Assembly: GCA_018398765.1 (NCBI GenBank)
Contig: JAHBMJ010004831.1
Span: forward strand, 1-41,283
Direction: 5' to 3'
From: Chromera velia
Taxonomy: Eukaryota > Sar > Chromeraceae
DNA: 41,283 nucleotides
Part shown: positions 10,004 through 20,159 of the stretch, one piece after another
Position numbering within the stretch: position 1 is the stretch's first letter
Layout: the number at the start of each line of letters is the position of its first letter
The notes under the pieces: model-generated
Seen by the model: the letters and a program-made list of their open reading frames with translations, nothing else
Database searches by the model: none
Told to the model about the DNA's origin: nothing
Program-made: the position numbers and the translations under genes

Positions 10004-11617
10004 TTAGACCTTACTGACCCTTTGCGCAGTGACGATCGTCGTGAAAGGAAACTCTGCACTCGGAGACGCGCGTTGGAGCTTTGCCCACACAATCTCTCTC
10101 CCGGCGGAGACGAGGGCAGCCAGACCGGACAGGTGGCAGATCATCGGAGTGGTAAGCAGAACGTGCTTTGCTCCAGGGTGGTCGGTGAGATTTCCCTCGA
10201 GACGGACAACCGCCTCCTCTCCTGAGTAGAGAGGAACTCTCACCTCGATAAGAGCCCTCTCGTGACAGACCACACCCCCCCCCTCTCGCACTCCAAATGC
10301 TTCTGAGTATACTGACTTGTGCTGCCAGCGGTAGACAATGAATGGAGCAACAAGAAAAAGGGGAAAGAAAGAAAACGAACATTTGATGTCCATGTATATA
10401 CCGAAGCCGTTTTCCGTCAGCACTCTGCAGGACTCGGTGACCATATGCGCCATATGCAGTCGCTTGTAGGAGGTGTCAAACCCATCCTTGTTTCTCTCAC
10501 TCATCTTGATATAGTGAAAGAAACGAGCCATGAAGGCCTCTTTATCGAAGTTGGAACCCCCCATCTTACTGGAAGCGTCGCCCTCTGCCTCCTCGTCTTC
10601 ATCTTCATCATCTCCGTCTTCTGTACTGGCGTGTCTAATACGCTGCTGCTGCTGCTTCTTCTTCTTTGTTTGCCACTGGGCGCTGCCTTTGGTGCTACTG
10701 GGTTTCTCCTTCATCTTCATATAGGTCTCAGCCACAGCCTCCACAAAGCGGGCGGAGGAGAAGTTCTTTCCCTTCCCCCTCACCTGCATCTGACCACCAC
10801 TCCCAGAAGAAGAAGAGGAACTCGACTGCTTCTGTGAAGGGTGGTTATCCTGGCTAAACTTTCCTTTCCCCGCGCCCTTTCCCCTCCTCTGCCTCCAACC
10901 TCTATACTTCTGGGTGAAGTGTTCCAACTTGGCGACCATCTCTTTTTAGAGGTTGTGGAAGTCGGTACTCTCTGACAGCAAGCAAGCCGTCTCTGTAATA
11001 GCTGCTTCCAAACCTAGTTCCAAACCCTGGGGAAGGGAAGAAGGAATAGGAGAGGACGGGACGGTAAAAGTCTTCATAGCAGTCCCATTTAAGACTGAAA
11101 GAACACCAAACGAAACGGAAGGGATCCATGTGTTCCGATTGATCCTGTTAACTGAATCAAATCGGGAAAAGATCTCTCCAACGAATTGAATTTCGGTTTG
11201 GAACTTAAACGACGACTTCACCGGCACGGCCCCATTAGCTACTACGACTGTCTTCGTTCCCCAGGATGGAGCGAGCTTCTTGATATCCTTTGGAATGCAT
11301 TTGTAGAAACGAATGCCCAGAAGATGGTCTGAAAACTTCAATCCGACTTGGTCGGATGAAGCAACTTCATTCAGAGACGTGAAGGCATTGAGAGCCTCAC
11401 AAAGAGAAAGCCCGAACTTCGAAACGCAAAGGAAGAAGAACCAAATCGCATCGGCCAGGAGTTTGAACTCCCGGTCTTTGTCAATCTTCTTATCGACAGA
11501 CTCAATCGTCTCCACGAATGTGTCGAGGGCCCACTTGCTCAGGGCGGCCAAATGCACCGCATCGGTACTGGTTTTCTCGGGGGCTTTCTTGGAGACATCT
11601 GCCAAGATTTTCTCCAC
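10004..11617 (-). pseudogene. gag and protease-like region of element 1
   Basis: A single minus-strand frame of about 535 codons, interrupted once by TAA at 10946-10948. The first part (11617-10949) is the putative capsid region: mostly helical, unrecognised but in the right place. The second part starts with a basic Gly/Lys/Arg-rich, serine-rich stretch that may bind RNA, but I see no CCHC zinc knuckle. It then has an acidic run, and a region ending HVLLTTPMICHLSGL that resembles the C-terminal half of copia proteases; no clear D-S/T-G is visible. A hydrophobic patch at about 10385-10320 reads like an intron (see findings). Confidence 0.7.
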
Positions 11618-11848
11618 AGAGAACAGAGAAAAGGATCAACGTCTAAACAAAGAATGAAAAGAGAAGGACCGACATTGGTCAGGCCCGACATAGAGGCAAT
11701 GCTGTTTATCCATACCCTCAGAACCTTCGTATAAGACTGGACCTGTTTGTAGTCAGAGCGAGAGAGTGGGCGTTCGGTCGACCAGACGACCTTGCTTTCC
11801 TTCTATGTAAACATTGAAAGGAAGGCCTGGGAAGGAAAGGACAGAGAG

Positions 11849-11869
11849 GGTAGAGCACTGTTACACTGC
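11849..11869 (-). other. Primer-binding-site position of element 1
   Basis: This is the 21 bp directly downstream of the 5' LTR on the minus strand. They do not start with TGG, the complement of a tRNA CCA end. The complement on the + strand begins GGTAGAGCA, like the 3' side of a tRNA D-arm. Priming from an internal tRNA site is possible but unproven. Confidence 0.4.
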
Positions 11870-12136
11870 AGAATAATTAGTCATGTTCAGTGGTTACGTC
11901 TTGAAGAAGTCTGTTAATCCAGAGTCGCTATCTGGATAGAATAAAAAGTAATCCACAAGATTTAGAAAAGCAAATTGCATTCAACATGGAATTTAATCGA
12001 CTCTATGAGGTGCGCACACAGTGCAACACAATTGGTTTGACAAAATTTGGATTTCCACGGTTCACCTTGTGGCGGTGGTGCACACAGCGGCGGCTCACGC
12101 GGCTCTTTCTGAATGATATACTGATACTTCTTAACT
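11870..12136 (-). repeat. 5' LTR of element 1
   Basis: A 267-bp partner of 5968-6239. On the minus strand it begins AGTTAAGAAG and ends ATTATTCT. Promoter and poly(A) signals are expected here, but none is obvious. Confidence 0.93.
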
Positions 12137-12141
12137 AAAAC

Positions 12142-13181
12142 CTAATCTAGTAACCTATCATAATACCAAATTTATAAGTATCCTAGATAAGCATCACAAT
12201 ATCTCCTATTAAACCTAATTTAATGTAAGTTTTATTCTATATGTCGCAATAAAACACCCCCTCATTTTTTTTTATTTCAATTAAGTACAATTAAGTGCCT
12301 AAACGAAGATACACCGTCCACATTAGAGTAACTATGAGAGTCTCTTGCTAAGTCTCTTAACTCACTGCTAGACTCATTGAGATTTATTGTTATTCCTGTT
12401 ACTGTTTTTCTATGGTTTTACACCTTTAGCGTGCTGAAACCACCTCTAAGGTTTGTTCTCCATTTCACCTTACACAATTTGTGACTGCCAGAACAACTGG
12501 AGAGAACTTTGCCCACGTGCAAACTCTGCTGTTGCTCTTCTCTTCCAAGAATGTTTAGAAGTGAACAAGAGAAAAGAATATATCACTGAAGAGAAACGAA
12601 TGGCGCCCTGCATGTACAGTGATCCCCCAACTCCTACCCTCCTTCCCTTGTTAAATTACCGTCAATCTATCACCTCTAGTATTATAACCATCTGGCCCTC
12701 CTTGCCAAGACCCCAATCGCCATTCACCAAGCCTCTTCAGTGAGCTACTTACCATTCTGCCTTTGTGATGCTAGGGGAAAGCAGAGGAAGAGTAAGAATC
12801 AACGATATCAAGAATGCTACCAATTGATAAAATCATTTAGTTCCATTTCTATTTCATCTTGGATGACCTTTGTGAGCCGTTATGTGAAGTTTCACCCCCA
12901 CTCAAATCCCACCGCCCGTTTCCATTTCTCCCCTACAAACTCCGCCTAATGCATGGGAAAAGTCAAAGAAAATAATCTATCTACCAGCGAAAACAAAATA
13001 AAAATAAGGGTGCCCCGTATGTACTATGAATGCTATGCAAGCCCTCCCCCCCTATCCCTACTTCAGTCCCTCGAATGATCAGGTGCCCCCGTCTCAACAT
13101 CATTCAACCCCAAACCTTCTTGCCAAGCCTTGCAGTTCGATCACTCTTCACTCAAATCTTCTTACTTCTCTTTCTGCCTCT
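12142..13181. other. Intergenic DNA without a gene
   Basis: AT-rich to 12.5 kb, then mixed composition. Frames are short and none shows a domain or splice structure. The left end is the pre-insertion locus of element 1; its other side is at 5875-5962. Confidence 0.55.
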
Positions 13182-14265
13182 CTACTGGAAGCAGGAAGAG
13201 GAAGAAGAGGAAGAGGAAAAAGAGGAGGAAGAAGAGGAAGAGGAGGAAGAAGAGGAAAAAGAAGAGGAGGAAGAAGAGGAAGAGGAGGAAGAAGACGAAG
13301 AGGAGGAAAGAGCAGATGATGGGGAGTGCTCTATCTCAACGTCCTTATCCTCATCTCCATACTGTGCTAACATAGACTCCAAGGAGATAAAAGGGGCACG
13401 CTTATTGTATTTATCAGGAGGCAGACCTCCCAACTCTGCATATGGTTATATAAACCCGTCAAGCATTTCTTGTGGGGCATCAAAACAGTGCCTGTACTTG
13501 ACTTTCGAGAACAAAAAGTCAGACATCGGCCCGTCAATATAATTTGAATACTTTGCGTTCCTTTTAATCTTTCTCAACTCCTCATTCACTTTCCTCTTTC
13601 TCTCTTCATGCGCTCGCTTTTCCTCCTTAGTCTCCAAGTAGGCTCGGGAGTGCGGCTTTTTCGGAAGAGGGGGGGGACGCACTTGCCCCCGGGCTCCTCG
13701 GGCATAAGCTAGAAGTTCACATTGAACAATTTCATGTCTCTCTCCACAACACCTCCCATTGAGACCACCCATAAATGTCAACTATTTCCCCTACCTTACT
13801 TTCCTCCCCCCGCCTATGATCCACTCCGTTATCCTCATCCGTCTCCTGTGCGATCTCGAAGCATTTGAGGAAGTATGCTTGGGCTTTCTCCGAGTGAAGA
13901 TTGCCAGACGCGATGATGCGGTTTCCCTCTTCCTCAAATTCTCTATCCATCCTCTTGAATCCCCTCCGCTTTCTTTTCTGCTCTATGTCCTTCAACAACC
14001 CCTCGACTTCCTCCATGCACGCCTGTTTCCCCTCCTCTGTCTCCAGGTCATAGGGGCAGGTCTCCGGCTTTAAATCGTCTGCAGTGATGGGACGGTGGTC
14101 GTTGAATGTCTGTCTGAACCACTCGAGGTTCTCGTGGAGGTCAAAGGGGGGTACGGTCGGGTCTGCCTCATTTGAGGGGGACAAAGGGAGTAGGGGGACA
14201 CTGGTAGAAGCCTCTGGAGCAGAAGCAGGGCCTCCATCTACAGAGGGGTAATGTTGGAAGTCTTA
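13182..14265 (-). pseudogene. Broken minus-strand reading frame with poly-Ser tail, unknown
   Basis: Not recognised. Minus frame A (14265-13732) encodes a hydrophilic Glu/Lys-rich sequence with NLEWFRQTFNDH and many charged helices. Near 13760 the sense passes to frame B (13781-13182), which includes a charged helix (RKRKVNEELRKIKR) and DGPMSDFLFSKVKYRH, then TAA at about 13446, then an open acidic and poly-serine tail to 13182. The poly-Ser tract is the antisense of a GAG/GAA microsatellite at about 13190-13310. One nonsense and one frame change suggest a dead gene or an unspliced one. It may be host or transposon-derived. Confidence 0.4.
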
Positions 14266-14394
14266 GAGGGAACCCGGACTCAGAGGGGGGGACTTGTCGT
14301 CAGTCACCATGTGTCGTCGACTGAGAAAAGATCTGATTATTCCCTCAGGTCCCTGGTTACCTTTCTTGGGTGGGAGAAGAGATTCGGTAGTCTG

Positions 14395-15296
14395 TTAAAC
14401 TGTAGGAAGTTGCTGGGATGAGAGAAGAGAGGTTAGCTGAGGCGCTTGCGGAGGAGATGGGAGGGATGCTGCTCTAAAACCAAACAGGTGCTTGACTGGT
14501 CGTACAACTGCAAGAGATCGCATGCCATTAGATTCTGAAGCACTCTCACCGGTTGGAGAAGGAAGCAGTGCGTCTTTGGGTATGTGTACTGGAGAAAAGG
14601 GGGCGGGACTTTGTGCAGCTCTGCTCAGACTGAGGCTTGAGTAGGCGGTGGGGGGTGCGATGAACTTAGTAGAGTAACGGTTATCAAAGGGAAGACAGAA
14701 AGAGGGACTGGCTGTAGCAAGAAGATAAGCGGCCTGGAAAGGCTGCTCTTCCTTTCTCTCTTCATCTCCGTCCTCTTTCTTTTCTTCCTCTGTCTTAGGT
14801 TTCTTTAATCTCCTCATCCCCGTCAAACACCAGAGCTGACACACCAGGAGAAGAGGGAGAAAGCTCTATATGCTACTACTGTAGGAATCTCTTTCGGCTG
14901 CCATCTGCAACACCCAGAGGCAGTTCTGAGGTAGGCAGACGGGAAGAGGAAGCGGTGGAGGTGGAGGGAACATCTGTGGAGGGAAGCTTTTTTAGTGCAC
15001 TTCTTCGTTTGCCCTTCGGTTTTGCCTTTCTCTTTAGCTTTGCAGCAGCAGGGGCACGAACTCTCTCAGACTGGCCTTCTACAAAGGGAGGAGGAAATGG
15101 ATGGGGCTTTGGAGCCAGAAGAGGTGCAAGTGCGGCGGGCCTTGGGGATTTCTTGGGGGTTGCTCCCACTCGATCCTCCCGCCTCCTCTTCACTCCCGGG
15201 ACCGTCGTTTTCTTCTCCTGAGTCAGTCTGAGAGCCTAGCTTGCACGTACGCAACATAAAAGGTCGCGGCAGTGAGAAGGTCGCGGCAGTGAGCAC
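14395..15296 (-). pseudogene. Fragmented minus-strand frames, Pro/Ser/Lys-rich, unknown
   Basis: Not recognised. Two non-overlapping open stretches (15193-14876 and 14844-14395) carry Pro/Ala/Ser-rich sequence with a strongly basic patch (KLKRKAKPKGKRR) that would serve as a nuclear or nucleic-acid-binding signal. A third open stretch in another frame overlaps at 15296-15066. They may belong with the frames at 13.2-14.3 kb as one decayed gene. No start, splice site or domain settles this. Confidence 0.3.
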
Positions 15297-17568
15297 AAAA
15301 GCAGTATCTCTAGCCTCTCTGCCCCCCTTTCTAACTTATTACTGTATCTTATCTCTTTCTAACATATCTTTTTTCCTTCTATGCTATCTCATTATCCACA
15401 GTCGTTGATCGATCCGTTGGGAGTGTGACCTGTCTCCTTCCTATCTTCCCTCACCTTCTCACTCCAATATCCCTTATCCGAAGCGCTTCTACACTAAATT
15501 TCTCACTTGAACCTTACTGAGATATCCCAGGAGATATCTTTTATCCTTTTACACTATTATTCATTTCTGGCTGCTGCTTTCTATAGCTCCATTTACGTCA
15601 GCCTTCACTCTATCTTATTTTTCTATCACAAACTATTTGTGTGCTTCCTGAATTACACTATCTGATAACACCCCTCTCCAGACCCCTCTGCTCCCTTATC
15701 AATAGTCTACACTGCCGGTTTCTGCTTTCTCGGATTCAAACAGTACTTCATGTCCTCTGTTTGGCGAGTCAACCTGATCGACCAGTGAATGAACACTAGC
15801 AAAGAAGGAGGTCACGCTGGAGAACCCGCAATGGACGTACTCTACCACTGGTTACCCAGCAGTTTTCCAGCCCATTCTGGCAAACCAACAAAGCCGATGC
15901 AAAGAGCCATAAATCAGTGGCAGTAATGACAGGAACTCTTTGGACCTGGTCTTTTTTCAAAGCAATGATGAAACCGTTAGTTGTGTTGCAGCCGTGCACC
16001 CAAACAGGTTCCCACGTTATACGTGAGAGCTGACCTCTCAAGTTCATTGCCGGTTTGGTGCGCACGCTAAGTCTTTGCCTTGATAACCTCCTGGCCCTTT
16101 CTATCATGACCCTGTATAACAAGCATGAAAGACAGATTGACTATCCAACAATACAGCTGTGCGTGAAGTACCGGAGAATAATCGTGGCTTAAGTTGTCCT
16201 TGAGCCTTGAGGAAAAGACTTCTCAAAGCAGCAAGAAGATACGCCTGGAGGAAATCTTCCGGCCCACACCTATCTATCTAAACATGTGAGCGGAGACTCT
16301 GCGCTCCCTACATCAACATTCAATATGTTTTCCTCGATTTCTTAGTTAAAGGCTACATAGAGGAATGCGGGGGCCTAGAGAAAGGGTAGAGAAGGAGACA
16401 TACTCAGACTGTCAGACTGACAAACGTGAAGATCAAATTTGGTGAAGAGGGAAGAAGACATCTTCTGATGCTCCTCGAAGACACCCCAGCTTAGTCCAAT
16501 CCACTGTCAAGTCTGAAGTTAAGTACCAGGCCGTCTTGGTTCTTAAACAGGACGCGGTGGCGGGGAAAGTCAGATCGACAGAAAAGTGTACACAAAACCT
16601 CGGGGTACTTCGTTCCACAAGAACATTCAACAGCGTTCCAAGACGTATAAGAATCGTCAAATCATGCTCTTAAAAGCAGAGAGTCAATGCACTTACTTCA
16701 ATTTGCATTTCTCTGTCCTCCATAATACGTACGCTCCTTCGAGTTTGGCTTTGGTCATATGCAAACCTGGACAACGCCTCCCTCCTCAACAGTGTTCGCC
16801 TCCCTCCACAGAGTCTTACTTATCACTGATAACGAACGAGGATCAAAACACAGCTGAGAGATGACTCAAGTGAAAACTGTGTCCAACCTATTCCTGGATG
16901 GCAATGACTGCTGAGTCTGCCACAGATCAAGCACATTCGCGATTCAACAGATTGCAAGACACGGAACATCACACTAATCATCCATGCAACATCACAGAAC
17001 GTTCGCTAGCTAAACAATCTTAAATTGCTGCAATTTAAACTAAATCCCCTGAGCATTAATTTGTTTTACTTTTTAAAATCACTAGGTTTTTCTATATATT
17101 TGTTCTCTAATTAATGCCACTCACAACCCTGCATACATCTCTTGGTAGGGGCAGAGCGTGAGAAGAGACATGACGGTGGCGCAGCCGCCGTTTCCCTCCC
17201 TGCTCAGCAAAAAAGCGGCTTCTACACGAGGGGCGGCACCAAAAAAGTAGCTGTTTTAGCCTGAAAATATACGGAAACGACCGGACAAATAGTTAGGATC
17301 ACGAATCTGGTCTTATTTTTCATGAAGCTTACCTGCCTGACATCATGATCAAACAATCGAAAAGAGACAGATCTGTATTCACATGAGACTGTACAGAAGT
17401 TGCGTGACTGTGTGCATGCATGCGGTGCAATGCCGAGATGCATAAGGCTGGTACCCGTAGCCCCTGGCACCGAATGGCACCTGATCTGAAACTCAGGCTG
17501 AAAGACATGCCAAAGCCAAAAAAAAGTGGAACAAATTAAAGCTCAGGGGATCCGGTCCGATCGCGCGC
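15297..17568. other. Intergenic DNA, no supported gene
   Basis: Two minus-strand open frames (15796-16122 and 16433-16660) have amino-acid compositions that could be protein, but no recognisable motif and no consistent connection between them. I leave them uncalled. The base composition turns CG-rich at 17.55-17.66 kb. Confidence 0.5.
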
Positions 17569-17584
17569 ATTTCGCGCGCGAAAT
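17569..17584. promoter_or_regulatory. CG-rich palindrome with TTTCGCGC (E2F-like) sites
   Basis: The 16-bp palindrome ATTTCGCGCGCGAAAT holds two opposed TTTCGCGC words, which fit the TTTSSCGC consensus of E2F/DP factors (established for plants and animals). It lies 370 bp upstream of the AT-hook gene start. A matching motif lies upstream of the helicase gene. Regulatory function is an inference. Confidence 0.4.
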
Positions 17585-17953
17585 CCCCCCTCGCGATCGA
17601 GTCTGAGGCGCGCAACGGTGGCCCGGCCACGTATACGCGCGCGCTTCTGAATGACTTCGATCGAACTCGATCAGTTCATCCTGAGTCGTGAAGCTGCGAT
17701 GTTGATCGAACATGATCGAATTAAACTCTGTCTGTGTGACTCAATGACAAGTGCATGATGTGCCAGAAGACAGAAAAGCATCTTTTTTGAGTCTTTATTT
17801 GTTTGTCCAAAGAGGAAGATTCGCAGGAAAGAACTCGAAAACGGGCGCAAACAACACACACGAAGACATACATACAAGGACCAACTTTGGTCGGTCCATC
17901 TGACAGCCGACATTTTCAATTAACAGAATCCTCTTCAATTCCGCAACTCAAGC

Positions 17954-20080
17954 ATGAAATCCTCAACAGCCAAAGCTGAGGAGAAGGACAAGCGGCAGCC
18001 AATCTCTTTTTTGTTTCCTCAATCACTTCCCTCTGCAACACCTCATGCAACAGCACAACCAAAAGAAGAAACTCAGAAGGGAAAGATCGAGGACGGGATC
18101 GGAAAGTCACCGGAACCTCTTCATCTTCCAAAGGGGATCTTCACTTCGTCAACTGCTACAGGCAAACCACTATCGACTACCGCGGGAGCACGCGCCTTTG
18201 CGTCTGCTTTCACGGGTGTCCGTCCGCAATCCCCGAAAGACTTTTCGACAAAGACACAAACCCAAACAACCGCCAAAAACAGTTCACAATCCGGACAACA
18301 AACTCTCGCCATGTTGAATGCAGAGAACAACCTTCTGGTCTCTCTCTGTGCCTCCCTATTTTCTCCAGACGTGTTAGAGAACATGCTCAAGGGAGGCTAC
18401 GATGACTCCAGCACCGGGTCACTCCAACAGCAGCAGACGAACAACACACCTAGTGCACGACCCAACAACCCCCCAGGCCCAGCCCCGATCTTTTCTTCTT
18501 CGAGACCCTCCAGGGGAGAACTGCAGAAGAAGCGAGAGACACCATCTACTTCCTTGAAACTTCCTGAGCCTTCCACAAGTTCCCACACCACCCCACTGGT
18601 CACAGCCCCTCTGGGAACACGTCCAGAATCCGCTCTGGCGGCACCGACCTTAGAACAAACCCCACCTATCTTTCCACCCCCTCTGCAATCCATTGCTGTT
18701 TCTGCAACACCTAAAAGCACCGAAAAACCGACTGGAGGGTCCCCTGACGATGCCTCAGGGCCCCCATCAAAGCCAACTGAGAATCCTGAAAGCATAGACA
18801 AACCGCAACACACACATGCAGACAAGACCAAGCACAGCGATAAGCCAAAGACAGCCCCACCCCTAACAGGTCTCATCAGAGTGGAGGATTACTTTAAAGG
18901 CCTGCAGTGCGCACAGCCGAACGCTCTCGGATTGGCATCATCCCGGACCGGGTCTCTCTCAGGAAAGTTCACCCCTTCCCTCAGTACCCTAGTAGGGGGG
19001 CCTCTTCCTCTCTTTCGCGTCGAAAAAACCAAAAGAGGCCGCCCCATCGGATCCAAAAAAGTCCACTCAGACAAAGACAAACGACTGGGTAGCAGTGTCA
19101 ACAAAAGCAAAGGTGCGTCCAACCGAACGAAGACGTCCCCCCTCAACCCCCAAGGACCCCTGCCGAAGAAACGCCCCGTGGGAAGACCTCGAAAGACTCC
19201 CTGTCCACCCACAGACCGCCCAATTCGGCCGGCCACTGACGCACGCCTTTCTTCTCCCACCCCCTCTTCTCCCCCCCCTCAGGTGCCGTCTCTTCCCCAT
19301 CTGCCCGAGGGGGCCACCAACAGCTTCGAAGAGGACCCCGGCACACACCTCAAACGAGAGACTTCCAAGGGCCCAGGCACAGGTATGGAATTTCCTTCTG
19401 GTGGGGGCCCCTTCAATCAGGTCAAGGGAGGCAGACGACGCCACAGCGAAGCCGGGGTCCTCAAGAGATCTGCCAAAAAGTCCGGGGGCAACATGAGGAC
19501 AATTAAGTCAAACAACAGCAACAACCAGTTTCCCAGCAGAACACCCGGACGTAGAAAGACTACCACAGAGCAACCTCTGCAATCCAGACAAATGCCCCCC
19601 CCAGATCCGGCTTTCCGCCTCCACCATCCACTCGCATGCCATCCTCGGCACATCGACATGTCCAAACAAACGCATAATCTACCCAACAAGACAGACGAAT
19701 TTTCCGCACAGCAGCCACCCCAATCCCAACAACCCCAACAGCAGCCGCCTGCCGAGCACGGACTGCTGCCGGGGAAGTTGGGGGCCTGGGGGGCTCATCT
19801 TTGGGATTCCCTCCCTCCGGCCCCCTCCGCCAACTTTGAAGACCCCGGCATTGCCGGAAGGTTGACGTTCGGCAGGAGCAAACGCACAGGGGCCCGTCCT
19901 GCCTACCTCCTCCCCAGTGCCCCCTCCTTCTCCTTGGGAAGAAACCAGAGTCCTTCCTCTGTTCCGTTGAGAGGGAGAGGGGAGGGGGGGGATGTGTGCA
20001 GGGCAATGTTGAACGGGGATGCGGAGAAACTCCCCCCTGGGACGCCATTGCAAATCTGCAGGTGGGGAGAATTTCTTTTC

Positions 20081-20159
<79 letters not shown>

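Larger units (their letters stand above)
5968..12136 (-). mobile_element. Copia-type LTR retrotransposon, full length, inactive
   Basis: Two about 270-bp direct repeats bound a 6.2-kb unit flanked by the 5-bp duplication AAAAC (5963-5967 and 12137-12141). Read on the minus strand the order is 5' LTR, gag, protease-like region, integrase, reverse transcriptase, RNase H, polypurine tract, 3' LTR. Integrase before RT is the Ty1/copia order. The LTRs begin AG and end CT. Internal stops and at least three frame changes make it non-autonomous now. The LTRs differ at 19 bases (18 transitions, 1 transversion, by hand) plus small indels. Confidence 0.92.

Noticed and set aside
13030-13542. Plus-strand Glu-rich protein
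   Set aside because: The Glu run is a GAG/GAA microsatellite, and the flanking sense lies better on the minus strand.
15796-16660. Minus-strand open frames as a third retroelement
   Set aside because: No integrase, RT or RNase H motif could be found, and there are no LTRs around them.
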